64,000 bases of DNA from Xanthomonas euvesicatoria pv. euvesicatoria (GTDB taxonomy: Bacteria > Pseudomonadota > Gammaproteobacteria > Xanthomonadales > Xanthomonadaceae), in NCBI RefSeq assembly GCF_020880415.1, contig NZ_JAJIUJ010000103.1, positions 1 to 64,000 on the forward strand, in the 5' to 3' direction. The notes under the pieces were generated by a model. The model saw nothing but the letters and a program-made list of their open reading frames with translations, was not told where the DNA came from and did not search any database. Shown one piece after another: positions 19,296-29,000 of the stretch (its first letter is position 1; each line of letters begins with the position of its first letter). The translations under genes and the position numbers were made by a program.

Positions 19296-19979
19296 TTACG
19301 ACGGCGCACGGTCTGCGAGCAACCCGACCACACGCTGGACGACATCTTCGATTCCCATTCCGCTGGTATCGATCAGCACGGCGTCTTCGGCCGGCCGCAA
19401 TGGCGCCACCACCCGCTGCGCATCACGGGCATCACGGGCCATGATCTCGCGCAGCAGGTCGTCAAAGATAACCGAAACACCCTTTTCCATCAACTGTTTA
19501 TGGCGACGGCCCGCACGTTCTTCGGCACTGGCGGTCAGAAACACTTTGTAGGCCGCATCGGGGAAGATCACCGTGCCCATGTCGCGCCCGTCGGCAACCA
19601 GGCCGGGGGCGCGCCTGAATGCGCGTTGGCGCTCTTTCAGGGCGCTGCGCACCTCGGGAATGGCGGCAATGGCCGAGGCCAGCGCGCCGGTCGTTTCCAG
19701 GCGCAGCTCACTGGTCGCATCTGCGCCATTGACCAGCACGCGCAGCCCTGCCTCGCCCGCATCGTCGAACTCCACCCTGGTGTCGAAGGTGCAACGCACC
19801 AGCGCTGCCGGGTCGGAGACATCCAGGTCGGCCCAGCTCGCCGCCACACCCACCGCGCGATACAGCGCACCCGAATCGAGGTAATGCCAGCCCAGCCGGG
19901 CGGCCACGATCCGGCTCACGGTGCCCTTGCCGGCACCGGAAGGGCCATCGATGGTGAGAACGGGCGACAGGTCGGTCAT
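19296..19979 (-). CDS. cmk: cytidylate kinase
   Basis: Phosphorylates CMP and dCMP to the diphosphates. It has 227 residues. The P-loop is [20 protein letters not shown] (about 9-28), followed by [24 protein letters not shown] and [17 protein letters not shown], the lid. All motifs are intact. It heads the cmk-rpsA-ihfB group and is divergent from the L36 gene, with about 170 bp between them. Confidence 0.97.
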   Translation of the reverse strand: MTDLSPVLTIDGPSGAGKGTVSRIVAARLGWHYLDSGALYRAVGVAASWADLDVSDPAALVRCTFDTRVEFDDAGEAGLRVLVNGADATSELRLETTGALASAIAAIPEVRSALKERQRAFRRAPGLVADGRDMGTVIFPDAAYKVFLTASAEERAGRRHKQLMEKGVSVIFDDLLREIMARDARDAQRVVAPLRPAEDAVLIDTSGMGIEDVVQRVVGLLADRAPS

Positions 19980-20044
19980 TCAGGTTTCCGGAAGGTCATC
20001 AGCGCGTAGTGTAGCGCCGCTCGCAGCGATCGCGCTGCAACCAC

Positions 20045-20074
20045 TTGAAAGCACGACGAAAAGCCGGTTAGAAT
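20045..20074 (+). promoter_or_regulatory. sigma-70-type promoter for the L36 gene
   Basis: TTGAAA at 20045-20050 and TAGAAT at 20069-20074 are separated by 18 bp, about 78 bp before the L36 ATG. This is one of the better matches to the -35/-10 consensus in the window. It is a prediction from sequence only. Confidence 0.55.
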
Positions 20075-20151
20075 CGCCGGCTTAATTCCGGGTGCACCCT
20101 CGATCGTGGGCACTCTTCCATCGAATCCAACCGTTTACGCCGAGGTGTGCC

Positions 20152-20277
20152 ATGAAAGTCCTGTCCTCCCTGAAGTCTGCGAAGACCCGTCACCGCGACT
20201 GCAAGGTGGTCCGCCGCCGCGGTAAGGTCTTCGTGATCTGCAAGTCGAACCCGCGTTTCAAGGCGCGTCAGCGCTAA
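20152..20277 (+). CDS. rpmJ: 50S ribosomal protein L36, YkgO-like (zinc-independent) type
   Basis: A 41-residue protein of the large subunit: [20 protein letters not shown], then [20 protein letters not shown]. It keeps two cysteines (in RDCKVV and VICKSN) but lacks the full Cys-Cys-Cys-His zinc set of the classical L36, and the SNPRFKARQ end is that of the zinc-independent YkgO type. A good terminator follows. No Zur-type palindrome is visible upstream, so a zinc-starvation switch is not indicated. The start is fixed by the family's conserved MKV. Confidence 0.93.
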
Positions 20278-20305
20278 GCCTTCGCGGCGCGTGCAAGACC
20301 CGAGA

Positions 20306-20328
20306 AAGCCGCCTCCGGGCGGTTTTTT
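20306..20328 (+). terminator. intrinsic terminator of the L36 gene
   Basis: CCGCC (20309-20313) pairs with GGCGG (20318-20322) around TCCG, followed by six T residues. It lies 30 bp past the L36 stop codon. Confidence 0.85.
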
Positions 20329-20518
20329 CTTGGCCGCTGCTTCACCGTGGTTGCCATACGGATCTACCGCCGGCCTGCCCACGCAGGACATCGCCGTCCC
20401 TGGGCTAGGGCGCCCGGGCAATCGCGGCCCCGCCAGGTCAGCCGTGTCGCAACAGCGCCTGTCGTCGTTTTTTGCTGTAATCACCATCTGAAATCTTGTC
20501 CACTGGGGAGTAGATGAC

Positions 20519-20860
20519 ATGCGTAACCGTTTGTTTGTGATGCCGCCGGTCGTACTGACAATCGCGCTGATGGGGATCAGTGCCGTCGCTTCGGCCGATA
20601 CGTTGCTGGTCGACCGCGCACAGCAGAAGCCTGCCGCTGCCCTGCCCTTGCGCGGCGAGAGCATGAGCCAGGTCGAAGGCCGCTACGGCGCGCCGCAGGA
20701 AAAGCTCGACCCACGTGGCGGCCAGAAGCGCCAATGGCCCACCATCCATCGCTGGGTGTATCCGGCCTTCACCGTGTACTTCGAAAAGAGCAAGGTGATC
20801 GACGTAGTGGCCAACAAGGCCGATGTCAACGAGATTGGGCCCAAGCCGCCGATCCGCTGA
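20519..20860 (+). CDS. conserved secreted hypothetical protein
   Basis: This 113-residue protein has a signal peptide (FVMPPVVLTIALMGISAVAS followed by ADTLL). The mature part has LPLRGESMSQVEGRYGAPQE, then WPTIHRWVYPAFTVYFEKSK, and ends in NEIGPKPPIR. The pattern of a GxPxxxxxxVGxP-like phrase followed by YxxFxVYFE resembles small periplasmic proteins of the SmpA/OmlA sort, but I cannot assign a family. It is a single gene with its own upstream gap. Function is unknown. Confidence 0.75.
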   Translation: MRNRLFVMPPVVLTIALMGISAVASADTLLVDRAQQKPAAALPLRGESMSQVEGRYGAPQEKLDPRGGQKRQWPTIHRWVYPAFTVYFEKSKVIDVVANKADVNEIGPKPPIR

Positions 20861-21093
20861 GGCGTCGGTGACGGCTCGACCGGAGGTTTCGGCATCCGGT
20901 CTTCGCACGCCGGCCGTCACGATTCGCATCGCAAGGTGCACCAGGCGTCAGCAACCGGACATGCGTTGCTGCGATGCTGTTACAAGGCCGGCGCGGCGAT
21001 CAGCGCCTGGATCGCAAGCGCCCGCATCCACGTGCGGGATATCGATGAACGTGCGGGCGATGGCCTGCACACCAAGATGAGTATTTGCCTGGC

Positions 21094-22128
21094 ATGACCG
21101 ACCGTCTTCGCTTTCCCGCCGAATGGGAACCCCAATCCGCCGTGTTGCTCGCGTGGCCGCATGCCGGCACCGATTGGGCCGAGCGCCTGGCCGACGTGGA
21201 AGAGACCTATATTGCGCTGGTCACGGCGATCTCCCGCTTCGAGCCGGTGGTCATCTGCGTGGCCGACGACGACCTGCAGATCTATGCCGAGGCGCGGCTG
21301 CGTTCGGCGCGGGTGGACATGACGCGCGTGCGCTTCGTGATCGCCGCGTACAACGACACCTGGCTGCGCGATTCGGGCCCGATCACGCTGCGCCAGGAAG
21401 CCGGCTTCCGGTTGATGGATTTCCGATTCACCGGCTGGGGCGGCAAGTTCGAAGCCAGCCTGGACGATCAGTTGGTGAGTTCGCTGGATGCCGCGCAAGT
21501 GTTCGTGCCGGCGCAGGTGGAGACCATCGACTTCGCGCTGGAAGGTGGCGCCATCGAGACCGATGGTGCCGGCACCCTGCTGACCACCTGGAAGTGCCTG
21601 CATGAGCGGCATCCGCAGCGCACGCGCGAATCGCTCAGCAGCGATCTGGCCACGTGGCTGGCGCAGGAGCGCGTGCTGTGGCTGGATCACGGCTACCTGG
21701 AAGGCGACGATACCGACGCGCATATCGACACGCTGGCGCGCTTTGCCGGCCCGGATGCGATCGTTTATCAGGGCTGCGACGTGCCCGGCGATTCGCATTA
21801 CGTCGAACTGCAGGCGATGGGGGCCGAACTGGCCGCGCTGCGCAGGGCCGACGGGCAGCCGTATCGGCTGTTTGTGCTGCCGTGGGCACAGCCCATCCTC
21901 GACGAAGGCCGCCGGTTGGCTGCGTCGTATGCCAATTTCCTGATCGTCAACGGCGCAGTGCTGATGCCGGCCTATGGCGATGCGGCCGATGCAACCGCGC
22001 AGGCGGTGCTGGCGCAGGCATTCCCGCAGCACGAGATCGTGCCGGTGCCGTGCCGTGCGCTGATCTGGCAGAACGGCAGCCTGCATTGCCTGACCATGCA
22101 ATTGCCGGCCGGCCTGCTCGCGGCCTAA
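21094..22128 (+). CDS. aguA: agmatine deiminase
   Basis: Hydrolyses agmatine to N-carbamoylputrescine and ammonia in the arginine decarboxylase route to putrescine. It has 344 residues of the peptidyl-arginine-deiminase fold (PF04371). Motifs are YNDTWLRDSGPITL, FALEGGAIETDG, EGDDTDAHIDTLARF (the catalytic His loop) and GSLHCLTMQLP with the nucleophile Cys near residue 332. The usual GGGGIHCIT is slightly altered to NGSLHCLT, but the Cys is kept. The ATG at 21094 is preferred over a TTG nine bases upstream. It is followed by the next enzyme of the pathway. Confidence 0.95.
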   Translation: MTDRLRFPAEWEPQSAVLLAWPHAGTDWAERLADVEETYIALVTAISRFEPVVICVADDDLQIYAEARLRSARVDMTRVRFVIAAYNDTWLRDSGPITLRQEAGFRLMDFRFTGWGGKFEASLDDQLVSSLDAAQVFVPAQVETIDFALEGGAIETDGAGTLLTTWKCLHERHPQRTRESLSSDLATWLAQERVLWLDHGYLEGDDTDAHIDTLARFAGPDAIVYQGCDVPGDSHYVELQAMGAELAALRRADGQPYRLFVLPWAQPILDEGRRLAASYANFLIVNGAVLMPAYGDAADATAQAVLAQAFPQHEIVPVPCRALIWQNGSLHCLTMQLPAGLLAA

Positions 22129-22253
22129 GCGCAGTTGCGAACCTCGCCTGCGTCGCGGCCGCACAGACCGCACGCGGCTTCCTGTTCCGGCCGGCAGGCC
22201 GGTGTTACGCCATGGCGCGCTACCTTAGTGCGCCACTAACGTTGGATGCTGCC

Positions 22254-23138
22254 ATGACCCGTCATCTCCTTCCCGTCGCGCTGATCCAGGAGCGCAACCA
22301 CGGCGACGCCGAGGCCAACCTGGCCGTCATCGCATCGCGCGTGGCCGAAGCCGCCGCGCAGGGCGCCAAGCTGGTGCTGTTGCAGGAACTGCACAACGGT
22401 GCGTATTTTTGCCAGCACGAGTCGGTGGACGAGTTCAACCTGGCCGAGCCGATTCCCGGCCCCAGCACCGAGCGCTTGAGCGCGCTGGCCAAGCAGCACG
22501 GCGTGGTGCTGGTCGCCTCGCTGTTCGAGCGTCGCGCGGCCGGCCTGTATCACAACACCGCGGTGGTGTTCGAAAAGGACGGCCGGCTGCTCGGCAAGTA
22601 CCGCAAGATGCACATCCCCGACGATCCGGGCTTCTACGAGAAGTTCTATTTCACTCCGGGCGATCTGGGCTTCACGCCGATCGATACCTCGGTGGGCCGC
22701 CTGGGCGTGCTGGTGTGCTGGGACCAGTGGTATCCGGAAGCGGCGCGCCTGATGGCGCTGGCCGGTGCGGAACTGCTGCTCTACCCCACGGCGATTGGCT
22801 GGGATCCGGACGACCAGCAGGCCGAGCAGGAGCGCCAGCGCGATGCCTGGATCCTCAGCCATCGCGGCCATGCGGTCGCCAACGGCGTGCCGGTGCTGTC
22901 GTGCAACCGGGTCGGCCATGAGCCCTCGCCGCTGGGCGCCTCGGGCATCCAGTTCTGGGGCAACAGCCATGTGCTGGGGCCGCAGGGCGAGTTCATTGCC
23001 GAAGCCGGCCAGGATCCGACCGTGCTGATCTGCGATGTCGACCTGCAACGCAGCGAACATGTGCGCCGCATCTGGCCGTTTTTGCGCGACCGTCGCATCG
23101 ATGCGTACGGCGATCTGCTCAAGCGCTACATCGACTGA
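22254..23138 (+). CDS. aguB: N-carbamoylputrescine amidase
   Basis: Cleaves N-carbamoylputrescine to putrescine, CO2 and ammonia. It has 294 residues of the nitrilase superfamily with the Glu45 (LLQELHNGAYFC), Lys118 (KYRKMHIPDDPGFYEKFYF) and Cys155 (VLVCWDQWYPEAARL) triad. The HIPDDPGFYEKFYFTPGD segment is characteristic of the AguB group. It starts 125 bp after aguA on the same strand, completing the agmatine-to-putrescine pathway. The ATG at 22254 gives the usual N-terminus MTRHLLPVALIQ. Confidence 0.96.
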   Translation: MTRHLLPVALIQERNHGDAEANLAVIASRVAEAAAQGAKLVLLQELHNGAYFCQHESVDEFNLAEPIPGPSTERLSALAKQHGVVLVASLFERRAAGLYHNTAVVFEKDGRLLGKYRKMHIPDDPGFYEKFYFTPGDLGFTPIDTSVGRLGVLVCWDQWYPEAARLMALAGAELLLYPTAIGWDPDDQQAEQERQRDAWILSHRGHAVANGVPVLSCNRVGHEPSPLGASGIQFWGNSHVLGPQGEFIAEAGQDPTVLICDVDLQRSEHVRRIWPFLRDRRIDAYGDLLKRYID

Positions 23139-23141
23139 CGC

Positions 23142-23681
23142 ATGCCATTGGAGCTGCGTGCAGTCCGCGATGCGGACATCCCGGCGATCACTGCGATTTA
23201 TGCGGAGCAGATCGCCGGGGTCAATACCTACGAATACAACGCGCCATCGCTCGATGAAATGCGCGCGCGGGTAAGCGCGATCGTGGATGCAGGCTACCCC
23301 TATCTGGTGGCAGAGCTCGATGGCGTGGTCGCGGGCTATGCCTATGCCAGCGCATTTCGCGCGCGCGCCGGATATCGCTGGACGGTGGAGAACTCGATCT
23401 ACCTGGCCAGCGCGATGCAGGGCCGCGGCATCGGCAAAGCCCTGCTGGGCGAGCTGATCGCGGTGTGCGAGCAGCGCGGCTTCCGCCAGATGATCGCGGT
23501 GATTGGCGATGCCGGCAATCTGGCATCGCGACACTTGCATGAACGTTTTGGATTTCGCACGGTCGGAGTCTTCAACGGAATTGGCCGCAAACACGGTCGC
23601 TGGCTGGACGGCGTGCAGATGCAACGCGCGCTCAGCTCCGGCGACACCGCCCCTCCTTCTGATGAAAAGCCCCATGACTGA
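23142..23681 (+). CDS. GNAT acetyltransferase, phosphinothricin acetyltransferase-like
   Basis: A 179-residue N-acetyltransferase. LRAVRDADIPAITAIYAEQI and TYEYNAPSLDEMRARV form the PAT/YncA-like N-terminus, YAYASAFRARAGYRWTVENS the central strand with IYLASAMQGRGIGKALL as the acetyl-CoA pyrophosphate loop (Q-x-x-G-x-G), and RHLHERFGFRTVGVFNGIGR the C-terminal part. Proteins of this group usually acetylate methionine sulfone/sulfoximine or related amines. It starts 3 bp after aguB, so the natural substrate may relate to polyamine or amine metabolism; that is inference. Confidence 0.88.
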   Translation: MPLELRAVRDADIPAITAIYAEQIAGVNTYEYNAPSLDEMRARVSAIVDAGYPYLVAELDGVVAGYAYASAFRARAGYRWTVENSIYLASAMQGRGIGKALLGELIAVCEQRGFRQMIAVIGDAGNLASRHLHERFGFRTVGVFNGIGRKHGRWLDGVQMQRALSSGDTAPPSDEKPHD

Positions 23682-24894
23682 GCAGCCCCCCCACGTTCTG
23701 GACGATGCGCTGTCCGGCCAGCCGCATCGCATCGTCGAACGCGACGGCGTGCGCTATACCTTGCTCGGCACCGCGCACGTGTCGCTGGCGAGCGTTGCCG
23801 CCGTGCAACGGGCGATTGGCAGCGGGCGTTACGACGCGGTAGCGGTGGAACTGGACGCGCAGCGCCTGCAGGCGCTCAGCGATCCCGATGCCCTCGCCCG
23901 CCTGGATCTGGTGCAGGTGATCCGCAAGGGCCGTGTGGCCTTGTTCGCCGCGAATCTGGCGCTTGCCGCGTACCAACGCCGCCTGGCCAAACAACTGGGC
24001 ATCGAACCGGGCGCGGAATTGAAGGAGGCGGTGAACCTGGCACGCGCGCAGGGCTTACCGGTGCATCTGATCGATCGCGAGGTTGGCCTAACCTTCAAAC
24101 GTGCGTCCGGGCGGCTGGGGTTTTTCGGCAAGATGAAACTGGCCGGGGGATTGCTCGGCGGCCTGTTTGCTGCCGATGAGGTGGGCGAAGAAGAAATCGA
24201 AAAGCTCAAGCAAGGCGACATGCTCGAGGCAAGCTTCGGCGACTTCGCCAGCGAAAGTCCGGAGCTGTACGAGACGGTGATTGCCGAGCGCGACCAATAC
24301 ATGGCCACGCGTCTGCGCGAAGAAGTCGGCGCAGAGCAGCGCGAGATCTTGGCGGTGGTTGGCGCTGGACATCTGGCCGGACTTGCGCGCCATCTGGAAC
24401 AGGACACCGCCGCGCCCGGCCCGCTGCGCGAATCGCTGGAATACGTGCAGCAGCGCAAGCGTATTCCGTGGATCACGCTGGGCATCCTGGCGGTCATCAT
24501 CACCGGCATCGGCATCGGGTTCTGGCGTGGCGGCCTGAGCATGGGCGCGGACCTGTTGATGCAGTGGGCCATGTATACCGGCGGCATGGCCGCGCTCGGC
24601 TGCTTGCTGGCCGGTAGCCACCCGTTGAGCATTCTCACCGCCGCGGTCGTCGCGCCGTTCAAGCCATTTCGCCTGAGCGTGCCGACCGGTGCATTCGCCG
24701 CGTTGGTCGAAGTGCATATGCGAAAGCCGGCCTACGGCGACTTTCTGTCATTGCGCGACGACGCGCAGACGCTGCGCGGCTGGTACCGCAACCGCGTCTC
24801 GCGGGTGGTGCTGACATTTCTGCTGACCAATTTCGGCAGCATGGCCGGTGTGTGGCTGGCCGGGGTGCAAATCTTCAACCGTCTGCACGGGTGA
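23662..24894 (+). CDS. TraB/PrgY-family membrane protein
   Basis: A protein of about 410 residues (406 if the ATG at 23674 is used; both overlap the acetyltransferase gene). The N-terminal domain has VRYTLLGTAHVSLASVAAVQ, YDAVAVELDAQRL, LPVHLIDREVGLTFKRA, ERDQYMATRLRE and ILAVVGAGHLAGLARHLEQ, the GTAHVS/E/R/H pattern of the TraB family (PF01963), which has a putative metalloprotease-like EreA/Tiki fold. Three to four C-terminal membrane segments follow (WITLGILAVIITGIGIGFW, AMYTGGMAALGCLLAG and a last one). The bacterial function is not established. Confidence 0.85.
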   Translation: MKSPMTEQPPHVLDDALSGQPHRIVERDGVRYTLLGTAHVSLASVAAVQRAIGSGRYDAVAVELDAQRLQALSDPDALARLDLVQVIRKGRVALFAANLALAAYQRRLAKQLGIEPGAELKEAVNLARAQGLPVHLIDREVGLTFKRASGRLGFFGKMKLAGGLLGGLFAADEVGEEEIEKLKQGDMLEASFGDFASESPELYETVIAERDQYMATRLREEVGAEQREILAVVGAGHLAGLARHLEQDTAAPGPLRESLEYVQQRKRIPWITLGILAVIITGIGIGFWRGGLSMGADLLMQWAMYTGGMAALGCLLAGSHPLSILTAAVVAPFKPFRLSVPTGAFAALVEVHMRKPAYGDFLSLRDDAQTLRGWYRNRVSRVVLTFLLTNFGSMAGVWLAGVQIFNRLHG

Positions 24895-24934
24895 GTACAG
24901 CGGCACTGAAGCCGCCAGCTCCAGACCGTTCGTC

Positions 24935-24993
24935 GGAGCGCACCCGGGCCAATAGGCCTTACGGTAAATCCCCGTCGCGCCCGGGTGCGCTCC
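24935..24993. repeat. REP-like palindrome of the GGAGCGCACCCGGG family
   Basis: GGAGCGCACCCGGG (24935-24948) is perfectly complementary to CCCGGGTGCGCTCC (24980-24993), with a 31-nt loop. A further single arm lies at about 25107-25120. This word family is distinct from the GGGAATCG repeats elsewhere in the window. Confidence 0.8.
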
Positions 24994-25183
24994 TACGGCA
25001 TACGGGGGGGGGGTGGTGGATGCTCCGGCGCTGGCTGCAGGCGTACCCGGAGCCATGTAGAAACGCCCTGGGCGCGATGAGGCCTTCCCGGTAAATTACT
25101 GTCGCGCGCGGGTGCGCTCCTACGGCATCCGGTTGCTTGCCGGATGCTCCGGCGCAAGCTGCAGGCGTACCCACACACCATAG
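24955..25183. repeat. 126-bp tandem duplication covering the 3' end of the EEP gene
   Basis: The block starting at 24955 and the block starting at 25081 align over about 100 bp (shared words include GGTGCGCTCCTACGGCAT and GCTGCAGGCGTACC). The right copy encodes the last residues and stop of the EEP gene (VRLQLAPEHP, then NRMP). The left copy could encode the same end (VRLQPAPEHP, then RMP) but is detached from the gene. A run of ten G residues lies at about 25004-25013 in the left copy. Confidence 0.8.
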
Positions 25184-26079
25184 TGATCCGATGCCCAGCG
25201 GCCTTCGGCATAAGGCGCCTCGAACAGGATGCGGGCTTCGCGGGCCAGCAGGCGGTTCTGCTGGAAAAACACATGGTCGATGCGTGCAGGCCTGTCGAAG
25301 ATGTGCATGTTCAAGGTGCTGACCGTGGCGTCGCTATTGCGATGCACGCTGCCGTAGCTGTCGCCGTAGCCCTTGCGTAGCGCTTGCAGATCGAGCGTGT
25401 CGGCGGCGGTATTGAAATCGCCGGCGATCACCACCGGCGCCTGCGCGCTGTTGGAGGCGATGAAGTCCAGCAGATCGGCCACCTGGCGCGTGCGTATGCC
25501 GGCACCGCGTGCGTCGGCGCGTTCGTTGAGATGGGTGACATAGACGTTGACCGGCTGGCCATCGACATCCACCTGCAGATGCGCGGCGACACGGTAATCG
25601 TCCAGCGGCTGCAGCAGGCGCTGGTGGGTGGCCAGCACTTTGCGGCGACTCAGCAACGCATTGCCGTAGCGTTTGGGTGCACCGACCGGATCGACCGAGG
25701 CGAAGGTGTAGTCGTAACCGAGCTTGCGCGCGAGCCAGGCGGCCTGGTTTTCCACGCTGCCGCGGCGCTCGATCACTTCCTGCAACGCAATCACGTCCGG
25801 CGCCAGTCGCTTGAGTTCCCTGGCGATATAAGCGCGTCGTGCCGGCCAGTCTTCGCGATCGTGGTGCAGGTTGAGCGTGACCAGGGTCATTTCGCGCGAC
25901 GCTGTGGCGGATGACTGCACGGCGTTCGCTACTTGCTCACGATTGCCGCGCTGCACGGAGGGAACGCCCTGCCCGGCCTGCACGCCAGTGGAGAACAGCA
26001 GCAGTGCAACCAACATGAGCAGCCCTTCGGAACCTCGCCGTGCTGGCGCTGCCCGGGACGGCCGCCACGCCTGCCTCAT
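25120..26079 (-). CDS. secreted endonuclease/exonuclease/phosphatase-family protein
   Basis: A 319-residue protein of the EEP fold (PF03372). The N-terminus is a long signal sequence with the hydrophobic core GLLMLVALLLFSTGVQAG. Catalytic motifs are VTLNLHHDREDW, VIALQEVIERR, YVTHLNERADARGAG, PVVIAGDFNTAADTL, PARIDHVFFQ and WASDHYGVWV, all present. The substrate could be a phosphodiester or phospholipid and is not deducible. The ATG at 26079 overlaps the stop of the upstream glycosidase gene by 4 nt (ATGA), making this the last gene of the sugar-uptake operon. Its stop codon lies in a repeat that is duplicated downstream. Confidence 0.88.
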   Translation of the reverse strand: MRQAWRPSRAAPARRGSEGLLMLVALLLFSTGVQAGQGVPSVQRGNREQVANAVQSSATASREMTLVTLNLHHDREDWPARRAYIARELKRLAPDVIALQEVIERRGSVENQAAWLARKLGYDYTFASVDPVGAPKRYGNALLSRRKVLATHQRLLQPLDDYRVAAHLQVDVDGQPVNVYVTHLNERADARGAGIRTRQVADLLDFIASNSAQAPVVIAGDFNTAADTLDLQALRKGYGDSYGSVHRNSDATVSTLNMHIFDRPARIDHVFFQQNRLLAREARILFEAPYAEGRWASDHYGVWVRLQLAPEHPASNRMP

Positions 26080-29000
26080 TGCGTGGCGCGCTCGGCCCGC
26101 CGCACCGCGCTGGGCACATCGATTTGCACGTTGGCCGGCAGTTGCTGGATGCGCAGCTCGCCGTTTTGCCATTCAGCCGATTCGCCGTTGATCGTGGCCT
26201 TGCCCGGGGTGCCCTGATACGGCCACGGCAGCACCACACCGCCCGGCGGCAGGATCAGCCCGGGCTGCAGCTGCAGCACCAATTGCTTGTCGGTGCGTTG
26301 CAAAGTGTAGTTGAGGCGCCCGTACGGTGTACGCAGTTCGGCGATACCGATTCCCTTGCCTTCGAACCAGCGCGTCGGCGTGCCGGCCGCGATGACCAGG
26401 CTGGCATCGGATTCGCGGCCGTAGGCGAACATGTCCAGCACCGAGCGTACGAAGTCCGAGGCGACCCAGGCATGCGGCAGGTCGCCGACGAAGAACGGCG
26501 TGCGTGGCGTGCGCGAGACCACTTCGGCCCACTGGTTCCAGGGTTGTGGAGCGCGGTCCTTGAAGAAGAACGCGGTCGCGTCCCAGGCGCGGTCGCGCCA
26601 GCCCAGGCGCACGAATGCGGCCACGTTGCGCCACTCGTAGGGCGTGTAGTCCTTCCATTCGCGCTTGCCGTCGCGACGGTCGGAGAATTCCTTCCAGTAA
26701 CGCTCGAAGGTCTTGGTCAGCAGATCCTGCGGTAGGCGTTGCTGCTCGCCGCCTGGCGTCAACGCAATGGTGGTCGAGGTCGCATCGAAGTCGCCCAGCT
26801 CCGCCGAGCCCGGCAGGAAATCCAGGTTGTGCTGACGCACGGCCGCGCCCAGCGATGCCACCAGATCGCCACTGAATTCATCGCGTGCGGCGCTGAAGCG
26901 TGCCGCTTCCTCTGGCTTGTCCAGCGCCCCGGCCAGCATCGCCGCGTCCTTGTAACCGCGCAGTGCCCAGAAATTATCCCAGTACGAATGCACCGGCTTG
27001 GCCGAATAGCCTTCGTGGCTGATCGACACCGGCATCATTCCGTAGAAAGCCGGGTTGCGCATGAAGTTTTCTTCGGTACGCTCGCTGGCGCGCAGCCTTT
27101 CCATGTAGTCGTAGGCGCCGGTGACATGCGGCCACATCTTTTCCAGGAAGGCCTTGTCGCCGGTATAGCGGTAGTACTCGGCGATGTTGTAGATCAGCTC
27201 GCCGTGGCTGTCGTTCTCCGGCACCGGGTCGCTGCCGCGGTCGTCCACGCAGCACGGCACCATGCCATCGGCAAACTGGTATGGCGCGAACCAATCCACG
27301 TAGTCGCGCACCACGTCTTCGCGACCCAGCCGCAACAGTCCTTCGGAAATCATTGCGCCGTCACGGATCCAGCTGCGCGAATACGAGCGTGTGCCCGGCT
27401 GCAGGCGTGGACCGATGCGTGAGATCAGCATATGCGCCAGCGCGGTGCGCAAGGTATCGACCACCGGCTTGCCTTCGGCCGGCACGCTGATGCGCACCCG
27501 ATCGAGCTTGCTGCGCCATTGCTGCGCCACCTGCTGCTGCGCCTTGTCGGCATCGAAGCCAGCCGGCAGCTGCGCGGCACCGGTTTGCGGAATGACCAAG
27601 GCCACTTCGCGGCGTTGGCCGGGCTCCAGCTTCCAGCGATACAGCAGTACACCTGATGCCAGGCCAGTTTCGTCCTTGACCTGGGTCACTGTCGGCGGCG
27701 TGGCCGCGGTGAGATGGCTGACGTCCATGCCGCTGTCGAAGGCGCTTGCAAAGCCGGCATCCGGCCGCTGTGCAGCGAACACCCGCGGCTTGCCGTTGAC
27801 GCTGACCTGGCCACCATCCACTGCGAGTTGGTCGATGCGGCTGACGCCACCCAAGGTGTTGAGAAACTGCGCCGGCGGGTTGACCTGGAATGGCCGGACT
27901 GCCAGCGCAAGGGTGAACTCGCGCGCATCCTTGCCGGTGTTGTGCAGTTGGTAACGCGCGACCAGTTGCGCCTGATCGGGGGTGCCCTGCACGAAGGCGG
28001 TGACGCGCAGATTCATCAGGTCGTGGTGCCAATCCACGCTGGGAATCGGCAGGTAATCGTCCTGCAGGCTTTGCTCGCTGCTGACATCGGACCAGTGCAG
28101 CACCTTGCCGCCGGTAACCACGAACGGCTCGATGCTGAAACCGCCCTTGCCCACTTCCACCGCACCGTCCTCGCCGATCAGGCCCTGTTCGGTGCCGCCA
28201 TCCAGGCCCAGGATGGTCCAGTACGGCTGCTCGCCGGAGAAGCCGCGCGGATAACTGCCACGCGGCAGTTGCGCGGCCAGCGACTTGATGAAGTCGTTGG
28301 GCGTTGCGGCGAATGCCAGCGGCTGCAGCTGCACTTCCTTGATGCCGTAGCGCCAGTTGGGGCCGTCCTTGAGATCGAAACGCAGGTAGCGCGCTTCGGT
28401 ATCGGGAAGCGCCAACCAATCGGTGCCGCCCGCGCCGGCAGTGACCGTGCGCAGGTCGCGCCAGCTCCGTCCGTCGCTGGAGGAGCGCACCACGTATTGC
28501 GAGGCCTGCAGACCCGGCACCCACTGCACCACGGCGCCGCCGAATTCGCGCACCCTGCCCAGATCCAGCGTGACCGTCTGTTGCTTGACCGCGCCGCTGA
28601 GCCAGAACGTGTCCGGCTTGCCATCGGCCAGGCGCTGTTCCAACGCAGGCGCGGTGTCGGTGATGGCCTTGGCCTGCAACGGCGAGGTGTCTTCGGGCGG
28701 CAGCGGCGTGAGCGTGAGCCGGTCGAAGCACACCGTGCCCTTGCCGCCGACCTTGTTGTAGATGGTGAACTCCACATCGGCGCTGCTGCGCAGTTGCTTG
28801 TCCTGACCTGGGCCCCAGGCCTTCTCGATGTTGCGCTTGCGGTAGTTGAACGTTGTCCAGTTCTTCGGGAAGTTGAAGCCCGGCCGGTTGACCCACCAGA
28901 CATTGTCGCCGCTTGCGTCGATCAGCTTGAGCTGCAGGTCGTTGGATGGCGATTCGCCGCGCACCGCGAACGACATCCGGTAATTGTCCGGATAGGTGAT

